Shown in pieces: positions 17,790 through 27,725 of a stretch of DNA of 34,222 nucleotides. Numbering within the stretch: the first letter of the stretch is position 1; every line of letters begins with the position of its first letter. The position numbers were made by a program, and so were the translations under genes. The stretch lies in contig NZ_HE611055.1 of NCBI RefSeq assembly GCF_000285575.1, positions 83,814 through 118,035 of the forward strand, in the 5' to 3' direction. The notes under the pieces are model-generated. The model had not been told where the DNA came from. It was given only the letters and a program-made list of their open reading frames with translations, and made no database searches. The DNA comes from Clostridium senegalense JC122. Its GTDB lineage: Bacteria > Bacillota > Clostridia > Clostridiales > Clostridiaceae.

Positions 17790-18320
17790 TTAATCTATTT
17801 TAATTCCATTTTTAAAAGTGCAATGTTTTACATTACCATTTACATCTATTATAGTAAAATCACCATCTACATTATCATTAGACCATTTACCTATATATTT
17901 TTCTCCTTCTACTGTTTCTAATATTCCGTCTCCATGCTGCTTATCATCTTTCCAAGCTCCTGTATATTTATCTCCATTTTCCCATAAATATATTCCACTA
18001 CCATCTTTATCATCATTGTTCCATTGACCTATATAACTTTCACCATCAGACCAATAATATATGCCGTACCCATCTTTTAAATCTTCTTTCCAACTCCCTA
18101 TATATTTTTCTCCATTGGTCCAAATCATAGTGCCTTCTCCATGCATTTTACTTTCATGCCAATAACCAATGTATTTCGTCCCATTTGCATATGTAAAAAT
18201 ACCAAATCCATGTCTTCTTCCATTTTTTCTTTCCCCTTGATAAACTCCACTTGTGCTATGATCATGACTATGATTTATTTCAATATTTTCATTTTCATTA
18301 ACTTTCGAATTTTTTTCCAT
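17790..18320 (-). CDS. MORN-repeat protein
   Basis: The frame is open from an ATG at 18335, but GAGGAG lies inside that extension and is correctly spaced for the ATG at 18320, so I use the shorter form of 176 residues. After an acidic, His-rich N-terminus (HSHDHS) come six consecutive MORN repeats of about 23 residues. Each repeat has the Y-x-G-x-W...G-x-G pattern, for example EKYIGSWKEDLKDGYGIYYW. MORN repeats form elongated beta sheets that bind phospholipids or proteins; they are common in eukaryotes and scattered in bacteria. No signal peptide is visible. It lies 76 bases after the HAD gene on the same strand, probably co-transcribed. The function is unknown. Confidence 0.85.
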   Translation of the reverse strand: MEKNSKVNENENIEINHSHDHSTSGVYQGERKNGRRHGFGIFTYANGTKYIGYWHESKMHGEGTMIWTNGEKYIGSWKEDLKDGYGIYYWSDGESYIGQWNNDDKDGSGIYLWENGDKYTGAWKDDKQHGDGILETVEGEKYIGKWSNDNVDGDFTIIDVNGNVKHCTFKNGIKID

Positions 18321-18396
18321 TTTGTTTCTCCTCAATACATCTATTTTTATTTTTTACGATGGATTTACACCATAAATAAAAGTTTTGTTATATTTT

Positions 18397-19124
18397 TTAT
18401 AAAAATTGTATATTATTAATATCCAGATTATATGTTACATCCTTACGTTCAACTATAACCTTTATTTTTTCTCTAACTTCATCGTTTTCCATCACTTTTG
18501 CTAAAAGTTCTTTTGTTGGATTTATTGCATAAGGAATACCTACTGATTTAAACATAGTAAAATCCCCTGATGTATCTCCATACGCAAAACTTTTATCAAG
18601 CTCTATATCATATTTTTCTGTTAGTTCTTTTATAGCATTTTGTTTACTTTCCGAATCCCACATTGGTATTATTTCTCCAGTATAATTGTCATCATCATCC
18701 CTTAAGTATATAGACCCTTTATAATCATCCATATTATATTTATTTGACATTTCTTTTACAAGTTCAATTGGTGAACCTGATATTGCAATTACTTTATGTC
18801 CTTGCTCCTTATGCCACTTTATTCTCTCTCTAGTAAAAGTATAAACCCTATCACCTTTTTGTTCTATAACTTTTTTAGCTATATATTCTATATGATGCCT
18901 GTCCACACCTTTTATTGCTTCTATATATATATCAACCATTTTTATAAGGTATTCATCATAATCACCTTGTCTTTTATCCCATTTAATAAATGCTGGACGA
19001 ACTTCTCTATACCATTTTTTTTCATCTACAAGCTCATACTTAATTATTTTTTAAAAACTTCTGTTATTAATCCTTCTCTATAAATAGTTCCATCTATATC
19101 AAAAAATGCTGCTATATTTCCCAT
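18397..19124 (-). pseudogene. HAD-IB family phosphatase, frameshifted near the start
   Basis: The restored protein has 242 residues. From ATG 19124 (AAGGAG upstream) the frame reads the HAD motif I FFDIDGT, with nucleophile Asp9 and acid/base Asp11, but stops after EVFKK in the T6 run at 19047-19052. One added base continues IIKYELVDEKKWY and joins the open frame that covers the rest (18397-18939). There, AISGSP is motif II and YGDTSGDFTMF is motif III, the magnesium site. This is the phosphoserine phosphatase-like subfamily IB, and the substrate cannot be told. The 180-residue frame alone lacks the catalytic aspartates and would be dead. The MORN gene follows on the same strand. Confidence 0.85.
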
Positions 19125-19730
19125 ATAATCATCTCCTTCATTCAATTTTTGTATTTAATAGATTTTATCATATTTAAAATAAATTGCAATTATTTTAATA
19201 ATTTTTATACCAATATTACTATTACTAATCCATTCAAGATTATTTGAATACGTTAAGTAAACTATTACATTTGAATTAACTAAACAGTTTTTCCATATAC
19301 AAATACATATTTTTCAACTTATTATACCATTAAAACTAATATAAAATATACCTCATAATGTCGTGTTTTTTTACAATTTTCAACTTTTTAGTCAATGATT
19401 TTTACATATATTAATGGTAATATAAATATATGGTATAAAATTTTAATTAATATCTAAAGTAAATCAATAATTACTTGATAATTAACTAAGAAGGATTTAT
19501 TTTAAAATCTTTTATTTCTATTAAAATCATTATCACATGTTAATTTATTTTAATTATTTTTTATTAAATGCTTCCCTACTCTTTGGGAAGATTAAAGCTT
19601 TATAATAAATATTTTTAATGTTACTTAATACATTATCTATCATGATGTTATGGCTTTACAAAAGATAAATCTAGCTCATTGAGCATAGTTGATTTTTTAA
19701 ATATAATAATTTGAAAGTAAGGGGTTATTT
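19125..19730. other. 606-base divergent intergenic region
   Basis: It separates the minus-strand HAD gene from the plus-strand chemoreceptor. I see no open frame with a ribosome site. The chemoreceptor side has a small hairpin, CTTCCC/GGGAAG at 19571-19590, and a GCTC-ATT-GAGC element at 19674-19684, which may belong to a long 5' leader. I looked for the conserved parts of a cyclic-di-GMP riboswitch and did not find them. Confidence 0.4.
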
Positions 19731-21749
19731 ATGGGGAAAAATTTCAAAAAAGAAAAAATGTATAACAAAAAAATTAGTTTAATATCAGCTATATTAATAT
19801 TAATGATTTTTACTTCTATTATTCCTATAGTAATACTAGGATTTAGTAATTTAAAAAATAATTATAATAACATATCTAATGTTTATTTAGCTAAAAGCTC
19901 TAACAGTATTAATTCTATTTCTAATAATATTTCTACACTTGTAAACATAAATATTAATTTAATAAATTCACTTTCTAATGATGAATATGTTTTAGATAAT
20001 ATAAACAGTAAGAGTTATGATAAATTACTCAAATATTTTAAAAATATAAAAGATAATAACGAAACAGTATCCTTTGTATATTTCAGTGACACAGAAGGTA
20101 GATTTACCTCCTACCCTTTAGAAGATACTTCAAACTTCAAGCCACTGGAGACAACTTGGTATAAAAGCGCTATGGATTCTGATACATTGGTAATATCTCC
20201 TCCATATATTGATGGCGTAAATGGATTAAAAAACATTACTATTTCAAAACAAATCAAAAATAAAAAAGGTGATATTTTAGGATGCTTAGGTATAGATATT
20301 TTATTAGATAAAGTTTGTGAAAATATATCCGAAACACCAATAGGAACCGATGGATTTTCTTTAGTTACATATAAAGATTCATCTGTACTTGGTAGTAGTA
20401 ATAAAAATTTAATGGAAGTAAATTTACAGGAAACTGATTGGGGTAAAAAACTGCCTAACATAAAAGATAGTTCAGTTTTAACTATAGAAAATAAAAAATA
20501 TGTAGTAGAAAAACATGTAGATGAATCTTTAGGTTATACAACTTATGGTTTTATATCAAAAGAGGAGATAAATAGTGTAGTTTTCAAATCAATATTAAAT
20601 GTTATTATAACAGTATGTTTAACGTTGATATGCTCTATTATAATAATAATTTTAACTTCTATAGTATTAAAAAAATCTATATCTAATTTAACATCAATTG
20701 TATTAAAATGTAAAGATGGAGATTTCACTGAAAAAATTGATACAGACAATATTAAAATCAATGACTTCTTTCATATTGGTCACTCTATAAATTTAATGAT
20801 AGATGATATTACTATAGTCTTAAAAGAAACTCATAAAATATCTAATTATCTTCTTAATGCATCATTAAATTTTAAAGACATTATAAGTGAAGTAAATTCT
20901 TCTAATAATGATATTGCTAGTGCTATTGGCCAAATAACTGAAGGTGCTACTTGTCAAAGTTCTATGTTAGAAAATAGCGTAAATGCCTCTGAAAATTTTG
21001 GATGTGAAATTGATAATATATCAAGCTATGCAAAAGATATATCTTCAAAATGTAATGAAGCAGAAGATGCAATACTAAATGGAAAAACCATTATGAATGA
21101 ATTAAAAGATATGTATGGTAAAAATACTATTTCAATAAATACTGTAGTTGATAAAGCATCTTTACTTGAAGAAAATTCCAAAAAAATTAATATAATTTTA
21201 GATACTATAAAAGATATAACAAATAAAACAAATCTTTTATCTTTAAATGCCAGTATAGAAGCTGCTAGAGCTGGGGAGGCAGGAAAAGGTTTTGCAGTTG
21301 TTGCTAATGAAGTAAGACTTTTAGCAGAACAATCTAGTAATTCTGCTAAAGAAATTGAAGAAGTTATTATAGAAAACTTAAGTAACATAAAATCTGTAAA
21401 TAATGAAATTTCATCTTCTCAAAAGATAATTGAACTTAGTTCTGGAAAAACTTTAGATACTTTTAAGAGTTTTGAAAAAATTACAAATTCTATAGATGCT
21501 TTAAAAGAAAAAATTAATTTCACATCAGAAGCTATACTAAAAGTTAACGACTCTAAAGAAATTTTTATACAAAATCTTCAAGATATATCTGCTGTTTCAC
21601 AAGAAGCTGCCGCTTCAACTGAAGAAGTTAATGCATCTAGTGAAGAACAACAGGGTAAATTTAAAGAAGTAACAATACAAGCAGAAGATTTAAATAATAT
21701 CTCTAACACTTTAAATGATCTAATATCAAATTTTAAAATTAATGAATAA
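19731..21749 (+). CDS. Methyl-accepting chemotaxis protein, dCache type
   Basis: The 672-residue membrane chemoreceptor has TM1 at about 14-38 and an extracellular double-Cache domain (about 40-280, with [27 protein letters not shown] and GCLGIDI). TM2 is at 286-312, HAMP extends to about 365, and the signalling coiled coil has hairpin [20 protein letters not shown]. The WY before KSAM matches amino-acid-sensing Cache domains, but the usual arginine two residues upstream is Thr, so amino-acid binding is doubtful. A second methylation/tip-like region, [14 protein letters not shown], sits near the end. AAGGGG lies 7 bases before the ATG. It is monocistronic, with a terminator overlapping the stop. 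Confidence 0.92.
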   Translation: MGKNFKKEKMYNKKISLISAILILMIFTSIIPIVILGFSNLKNNYNNISNVYLAKSSNSINSISNNISTLVNININLINSLSNDEYVLDNINSKSYDKLLKYFKNIKDNNETVSFVYFSDTEGRFTSYPLEDTSNFKPLETTWYKSAMDSDTLVISPPYIDGVNGLKNITISKQIKNKKGDILGCLGIDILLDKVCENISETPIGTDGFSLVTYKDSSVLGSSNKNLMEVNLQETDWGKKLPNIKDSSVLTIENKKYVVEKHVDESLGYTTYGFISKEEINSVVFKSILNVIITVCLTLICSIIIIILTSIVLKKSISNLTSIVLKCKDGDFTEKIDTDNIKINDFFHIGHSINLMIDDITIVLKETHKISNYLLNASLNFKDIISEVNSSNNDIASAIGQITEGATCQSSMLENSVNASENFGCEIDNISSYAKDISSKCNEAEDAILNGKTIMNELKDMYGKNTISINTVVDKASLLEENSKKINIILDTIKDITNKTNLLSLNASIEAARAGEAGKGFAVVANEVRLLAEQSSNSAKEIEEVIIENLSNIKSVNNEISSSQKIIELSSGKTLDTFKSFEKITNSIDALKEKINFTSEAILKVNDSKEIFIQNLQDISAVSQEAAASTEEVNASSEEQQGKFKEVTIQAEDLNNISNTLNDLISNFKINE

Positions 21750-21787
21750 ATATTAAAAGGGCTTAATAAGCCCTTTTAATATTTATT
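21745..21787 (+). terminator. Terminator of the chemoreceptor gene
   Basis: A perfect 20-bp stem pairs 21745-21764 with 21768-21787 around a 3-base loop (core AAAGGGCTT). It overlaps the TAA stop and is AT-rich at its base. Confidence 0.85.
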
Positions 21788-21871
21788 CCAAATTTTTAAT
21801 TTTAGCCTATAATTTTGTTAATGTATACTTTTTAGTTTAATCAAAACACATATTAATAAATAATTGTGCTA

Positions 21872-22452
21872 TTATAATATATTTTTTAAACCATTTAATA
21901 AGCTTTCATACACAATACAGTTACCTTTATAACTTAGATGTACTCCGTCTGTATATAATTCTTCGTTACAATTATTAAATTTTTCTGTCAAATTTACAAA
22001 TTCTATAGAGTTTTCCTTACAAATACTTTTTAGTTTTTTTCATAATCATCAATAAGATAATTTATATCTTTATAATTGCAATAACAATCCCATTTTTCAA
22101 TTGCCATATTTTCTGACATTTTAGGTGGAGAAAGTATTATTGGTATTATTCCTTTTTCTAAAGATTCTTTAATAATTATTTTTATATTATCTAAAGTATC
22201 ACTAATTTTTCTATTACATAAAAAATCATTGCTTCCACCTAATATAATAATGATATTAGGATTATGCAAATTTATTTCTGATGTTAATCTATTCATCATT
22301 CCCACTGTTGTATCTCCATTAATTCCGGAATTTATAAATTTACATTCTTTATATTTATTTTTTATTAAATAAAACCAACTTTCTTTTAAAATTACTCCAT
22401 ATCCATATGTTATGCTATCGCCTACGCATAATATAGTCTTCAAATCTTTCAC
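21872..22452 (-). pseudogene. GDSL/SGNH-family hydrolase, frameshifted before the catalytic Asp/His
   Basis: Restored length is 193 residues. The frame from ATG 22452 carries block I GDS with nucleophile Ser13, the block II glycine in NSGINGD, and block III GGSND (72-76). It stops after DDYEKN in the T7 run at 22034-22040. One added base continues KLKSICKENS and ends with YTDGVHLSYKG, the block V Asp169/His172 pair, stopping at 21872. The short form lacks those residues and would be inactive. No signal peptide is present, so it is an intracellular lipase/esterase of unknown substrate. ATTTAAGGGGTGAAAGATTTG precedes the coding start region, with AGGGG as ribosome site. It stands alone between two chemoreceptor genes. 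Confidence 0.85.
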
Positions 22453-22606
22453 CCCTTAAATCTAATTAATACTTAATATTTTAACCTATATTTATATTAT
22501 TTTAAATTTTAAAGTATAAATTTAAAACATATTAATGTTAACTAATATATAATTTAAAATTTTATATATTTTTTTATTTTCAAAATAAATTAAATATTTT
22601 GTATAG

Positions 22607-22635
22607 TTGAATAATTCATAAAATGTTATTATAAT
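22607..22635 (+). promoter_or_regulatory. Promoter of the chemoreceptor-SBP fusion gene
   Basis: TTGAAT (22607-22612) and TATAAT (22630-22635) are separated by 17 bases, close to the vegetative consensus. The start codon is 100 bases downstream. Confidence 0.65.
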
Positions 22636-22735
22636 CTTAATTAGTATGATTTGTAAATTTTTAATAAATTTAACATTAATATTTTATTAAGAAATCTCAT
22701 CTTATTCAATAAATACTAAATTTATGGAGGTCATT

Positions 22736-25153
22736 ATGTTATTTAAAAAAATAAAAAATCTAATAGTGAGGGCTGTAATATTATTACTATTGATAATGAA
22801 AAATTTGATTTTTCCTCCTATAATCAAAATATTTCTTTAATGAAGTTAAATAAAAGAGTAGATGAAACCTATTATTCAATAGATAATCTTATTAAATCTA
22901 TTTCTGAGATAAATTATGCTGTTAATAAACAATCATCATCAATTCTTAAAGTTATTGATGAATTTGAAAACTATGCGTCATTGGCAGAAGAAGTATCTGC
23001 TAGTATAAATTCTTCAAGTGAACAATCAAAAGTAACAATTGAAACTGTAGAAAATGGCATGTCTTCTATATCTAAAACTATAACCTCTATGTTTGAAATA
23101 ATAAAATCTGTTGATTCAATAAAATCAGAGGTAAGTAACTTAAACGTGAAAATTACTAATATAAATGATATTCTTATTCAAATGAAACAAATTTCTCATC
23201 AAATCAATTTACTTTCATTAAATGCCTCAATAGAAGCTGCTAGAGCAGGTGAACATGGTCGAAGTTTTAGTGTAGTTGCAACTGAAGTAAAAAAATTAGC
23301 AAATAAAAGCAAAGATTTTGTTGAAATAATTGAAAATATAATATTAGATATAAATTCTAGTGTATCTAATACTATGAAAACTATAAAAAATAGCGATAAT
23401 TCAATTAATATTGGTATAGAATTAGCACAAAAAACAACATCATCATTTAATAATATTTCTACTGCAACTAATAATACTGAATCTATCATTAAAGAAATAA
23501 ATAATGCTATTGAAGAGCAGTTAAAATCAATAGATTACATATCATCTTGTACAAATGATATGAGAGAAGTTTCTGATAAGACTTTTTCTCTTGTGGAAAA
23601 TGCCATAGTAAATTCTCAATTTGCTAAAACTTCAGTAGATGGATTTATAAACTTATGTGAAAACATAGAAAATAAAGATATTTGTATATTAAATAAACCT
23701 AAAACCTCTATTAAAACTATACTTAATTTTAATGATGAACCTTTAGATGCAGCTAAAGCTTATAGTGTAGATCAAGCTACTCTTGGCTTTAATATTTGTT
23801 CTCAATTATTAGTTCAAAGACAACATTGTGACATTACCGCAGGTATAGCTAAAACATGGTATTTAAATGAAGATAACCTTACTTGGACTTTTAAACTTAG
23901 AGATAATGTTAAATTTCATGATGGCAACATTTTAACATCAGAAGATGTTAAATTTTCATTAGAACGTTTGTATAATTCAAAAACTAACTCATCTAATTAT
24001 TGGTTGCTTAGTCCAATAGAAGGTGCAGATGACTTTAGAAATGGTAAAGCACAGGATATCAGTGGAATTAAAATTTTAGATAAATACACCATTATGATAA
24101 CATTGCACAATCCTTACTCTGGGTTTCTTAAAAATTTAACTCAGCCTTCTTGTTCTATCTATGAAAAAAAACATATATAGCTAATAAAACTTTAGTAAGT
24201 TGTGGACCTTTTAAAATCACTAAAAAAACTTCAAATATAATTATTCTTGAAGCTTTTAATGATTATTATAATGGTAGAGCTTATGTAGATGAAATTATAG
24301 TGACTAATGAAAAAGAGCCTTTATCATTGCTAAAAACTGAAGGTAATTTAGATTTTTATAAAATTTCTTCTGTATCTAAAGAGGTTTTATCCCTTTGTGA
24401 TAATTACAAATATAATAATTTAATATTATATCCATCTTTGTTAACTAATATGTATTTTTTAATTTTAATAAAAATAGTATTTTTTCAAAAAATAATCTTG
24501 CTCGTCAAGCTCTTAATTATGCAGTAAATAAAGAAGAACTTATTAAACTTTTAGCTTGTAATAATGCAGAAGCTTTTAAATCTATTTTTCCTAGAGCAAT
24601 ATTAGATTTTAATAATGATGATATTTTTAAATATAATCCTAATAAAGCAAAGGAACTTTTAAGTAAGTGTAATTACTGTAACTCTAAAGACACTTTAAAA
24701 ATAGTACATAGTAAAAATGATGATTATATTAATCTTCTTATAAACTATTTTGAAGCTGTTGGCATAAGGTGTGAGAAAATTCTCGCCAATGAAAAAGGGG
24801 TATATCATCCTGATAATTATCTTAAATCTGATATTTTCCCAGCTTTTTGGATTGCTGATACTGGTGATGCTGACAATTACTTAAGACCATTATTTAATAT
24901 AAATTCTGCTTTCTTTAAAAACAATTATAATAATGAAAAAGTAAATTCATTAATGGACAAAGCCTCTGAATGTATTGTACCTGATAAAAGATATAATCTA
25001 TATAAAGAGTTGAATAGTGTTATGTTAAATGATTGCCCTGCCATATTTTTATTTAATCCTAAGTGTGGTGTTATATACAATAAAAATAAAGTAAAAAATG
25101 TAATTGTGAACCCAATTAATAATATTCTTTTTGATGAAATTATAGTGGAATAA
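22736..25153 (+). pseudogene. Soluble chemoreceptor signalling domain fused to an SBP_bac_5 peptide-binding domain; three frameshifts
   Basis: The restored protein has 806 residues. From ATG 22736 (GGAGG 7 bases upstream) there is no signal peptide and no membrane helix. Residues about 40-330 form a methyl-accepting signalling coiled coil with hairpin [20 protein letters not shown]. From about 335 a family-5 extracellular solute-binding domain begins, with the hallmark [14 protein letters not shown] followed by [12 protein letters not shown], and runs to the end. Such domains normally sit outside the cell and feed Opp/Dpp/Nik transporters; here it must be cytosolic. Breaks occur at the A6 run 22753-22758, the A8 run 24164-24171 and the T6 run 24455-24460, and adding one base to each restores one frame. 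The longest single frame is 22840-24180. A role as cytosolic peptide or nutrient sensor for chemotaxis is inference. Confidence 0.8.
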
Positions 25154-25154
25154 C

Positions 25155-25193
25155 AAAAAGAGCTTTCAAAATACAAATTTGAAGGCTCTTTTT
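25155..25193 (+). terminator. Terminator of the fusion gene
   Basis: A 16-bp stem (one G-T pair) joins 25155-25170 (AAAAAGAGCTTTCAAA) to 25178-25193 and ends in a T-run, two bases after the stop codon. It also faces the convergent glycerol dehydrogenase gene. Confidence 0.85.
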
Positions 25194-25247
25194 ATAAATT
25201 ATAAACTTAAATCATTCTAACTAAAATTCACAACTTTATTCTAATGT

Positions 25248-26338
25248 CTATTTGTAAAGTCTTCCTATTGCATCTGCTGAAAGTATTGCAGCATAAACCA
25301 TATCTTCATTAATTTCAAATGGCATATTATAAATTGTTTCACCTTCTAAGCAAGTTGCCTTAGCTACACTTTTAATTTCTTCTTCTTTTATCTCAATTAT
25401 ACCCATATCTTCTAATGTAATAGGTAACTGTAAGTTTAGACATAATGTTATAACTTCTTCTATTTCTTCCATAGTTCTATTTTCTAAAACCAATTGAACA
25501 ATAGTTCCAAATGCAACCTTTTCTCCATGATACAAATGATGACATTGCTCTAAAACAGTAAATCCATTATGGATTGCATGAGCTGCTGCAAGCCCACCAC
25601 TCTCGAATCCAATACCACTTAAATAAGTATTAGCTTCAATAATATTTTCTACTGCAGTAGTACAAACTCCTGATTCTACTGCAAGTTTTGCCTTTAATCC
25701 ATCCTCTAATAATGTTTCATAGCATAAACTTGCTAACGCCATCGCCGCCTTTGTAATTTTTCCACCTGCCATATTACAAGCATTAGATTTTAAACATGCT
25801 TCAGCTTCAAAATAAGTAGCTAATGCATCTCCTATTCCAGCCACTAATAATCTTGCTGGTGCCTTTGCAACTATTTCAGTATCTACTATTACAACTTCAG
25901 GATTTTTAGGTAGCATTAAATATTCACTAAATACACCTTCATCTGTATATATAACAGATAATGCACTACACGGTGCATCAGTAGATGCAATTGTTGGTAC
26001 TATTACTACAGGAATATTTTCATAATACGCCACTGCTTTAGCAGTATCAAAAATTTTTCCTCCACCTATACCTATAACAACATCACAGTCATTTTCTTTT
26101 AAAACTTTTCTTAATCTATTAATTTCATTTTTAGAACATTCTCCATTAAAACTTTCAAATGTTAAGTTGCATTTTTTTCATTAAAACTCTTTTCTATAAT
26201 AGGCTTTGTTCTTTTTATTCCATTATCACTAGCAATTACAAAAAATGATTTTCCCAAATCTGATATATGATTTCTTATATCTTTTAACACAGCGCTTCCC
26301 TGTATATATTTACCTGGTGATATTATACTCTTAAACAT
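25248..26338 (-). pseudogene. gldA: Glycerol dehydrogenase-like iron/zinc alcohol dehydrogenase, frameshifted
   Basis: The restored protein has 363 residues, the usual GldA length. It oxidises glycerol to dihydroxyacetone with NAD. From ATG 26338 (GGAGG 7 bases upstream) the frame begins MFKSIISPGKYIQG, typical for GldA, and stops after NEKNAT in the T7 run at 26172-26178. One added base continues [14 protein letters not shown] and [12 protein letters not shown], the NAD-binding glycine loop (about 90-101). Metal ligands are Asp171 in GIGDALA, His254 in AAAHAIHNG and His271 in YHGEKV. The longest single frame (25248-26033) lacks the NAD loop. It is monocistronic. A related 1-alcohol dehydrogenase role cannot be excluded. 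Confidence 0.88.
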
Positions 26339-26634
26339 ATTATTTCCTCCTACCTTGAAATAAAAAATTTTAAATTAAAGAATTTTCTTATGAATTGATT
26401 AAAGTTAATTTTAAAAATTAATTAAAAATGATTAAAATATCCTTTGATATATTTTTAACATACCCTTTTTTTGATTAATTGTCAATATAATTAAAAAAAT
26501 TAAAAATTATTTCTTTACTTTTTATGTTTTTACCATTTTCTTTACTTTTTTGTAATTTTATATTGAATTATACATTCTTTTAAATCATAATATGATATGT
26601 AATTTAATTTTTAAATATATAAGGAGGTATAACT

Positions 26635-27257
26635 GTGAAATATAACTATTCTTTAATAAAAGCGGAGTCCTTATATGGAGATTTAACCGCAACTGGAATA
26701 ATTCAATACTTTGATAATAACAAGTTGATTATGTCTGTTAATAATGACCATATGTTAAATAATAAAGAAAACTTTTTTTAAGTATATTTTCTAAAAAAGA
26801 GGGTGTATTAGTTTATGAAGCTAGAATTTCTAAAGTAGACGCAAAAAATATAGAATTTACTAATATACGTTTTTTATATTCTAAAAATCGGCGGCTACAT
26901 AGTCGTGTGAATATAAATATAACCTTACCAGTAAACATATTAAAAAAGTCTTATAAGGAAGTAATTAATCTTTCAAAACCTATATTAATGATAGCTAAGA
27001 ATATAAGTATTTCAGGCATATTGTTAGATAGTCCTCTTAACCTACCACTTGATTTAAACTTTATTCTTTTACTACCTATAGGTAATACCACTATTACTAT
27101 AATAACTGAGACTAAAAGAAAATTCAAAACAGATCATATGTATAGTTATGGTTGTAAATTTAAATTTATTAATAAAGCCGATGAACAGCTTTTAAGAAAA
27201 TTTATATTAGACAACAAATTAGATCAATTAAAATATAGAAATGTAAATGCCAAATAA
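26635..27257 (+). pseudogene. PilZ-domain (cyclic-di-GMP receptor) protein, frameshifted
   Basis: The restored protein has 207 residues. It starts at GTG 26635 with AAGGAGG 7 bases upstream. The first 48 codons stop in the T7 run at 26773-26779, and one added base continues LSIFSKKEGVLVYEARIS into the rest. The PilZ signature is split across the second half: RRLHSRV supplies the RxxxR switch (near 26890-26910) and NISISG the NxSxxG motif about 35-40 residues later. Both are the residues that bind cyclic-di-GMP. The first ~85 residues resemble a YcgR-like N-terminal beta domain. The frame commonly seen (26907-27257) misses the arginine switch. Two chemoreceptors and this protein in one region suggest motility control. 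Confidence 0.8.
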
Positions 27258-27280
27258 TCTATTTTTAATGTTTAATATAA

Positions 27281-27313
27281 AAAATTCCTGCTTTTCAAAC
27301 CAGCAGGAATTTT
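27281..27313. terminator. Bidirectional terminator
   Basis: A perfect 12-bp stem pairs 27281-27292 (AAAATTCCTGCT) with 27302-27313. On the minus strand it is followed by a T-run and lies 4 bases after the stop of the 49-residue gene; it also follows the PilZ gene. Confidence 0.85.
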
Positions 27314-27316
27314 CCA

Positions 27317-27466
27317 CTAAAAATGTGGGTTTATTTCATCCTTTTGAATTCTTTTTAAATCCTTAAGTCTTAAACCAGTTTCTTGCATTATATCATTCCA
27401 ATCCTTACCATCTATAATCATTTTTTTAGCACTATTATGCTTTTCATTTTTTTGTTCTCTGTTCAT
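27317..27466 (-). CDS. Small 49-residue helical protein
   Basis: ATG 27466 is preceded by AGGAGG at 7 bases, and the frame ends at TAG (27317-27319) immediately before a terminator. The protein reads like a helix-turn-helix: an acidic/basic lead MNREQKNEKHNSAKKM, then DGKDWNDIMQETGLRLKDLK. A small DNA-binding or regulatory role is possible but unproven. I do not recognise a named family. The strong ribosome site, natural ending and terminator support it as a real gene. Confidence 0.7.
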   Translation of the reverse strand: MNREQKNEKHNSAKKMIIDGKDWNDIMQETGLRLKDLKRIQKDEINPHF

Positions 27467-27566
27467 AATATCCTCCTAAATATAATATTTGTTCAATATT
27501 ATATTGTGAATATAATAAACTTTTATTCCTTTTATCAAATATTTTTATATTTTATTTTACTTATAT

Positions 27567-27710
27567 ATAGATTTCCACATTGACTTTTTAAATTATTTAT
27601 CCCAAAACTTGAACACTCAAAATAGTGAGACATGCTCCGAATCACTTAGAATTCAACACTAAATCTTGTATAAAAATATTTTAAAGTTACTGAATAAATT
27701 TTAATTAGAG
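27567..27710 (+). repeat. Dispersed intergenic repeat, copy A
   Basis: These 144 bases align without gaps to the reverse complement of 33424-33567, with about 29 mismatches by my hand count (about 80% identity). A shared core is AATAGTGAG...CATG.TCCGAAT. Similarity may run some 14 bases further toward 27724. Neither copy encodes a convincing protein. Confidence 0.7.
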
Positions 27711-27725
27711 CTTGCATCTCTATAT

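Noticed and set aside
19125-19730. Cyclic-di-GMP riboswitch ahead of the chemoreceptor
   Set aside because: None of the conserved GEMM core sequences is present.
27383-27583. Plus-strand 66-residue open frame
   Set aside because: It is antisense to the 49-residue gene, has no ribosome site and is hydrophobic noise of AT-rich DNA.
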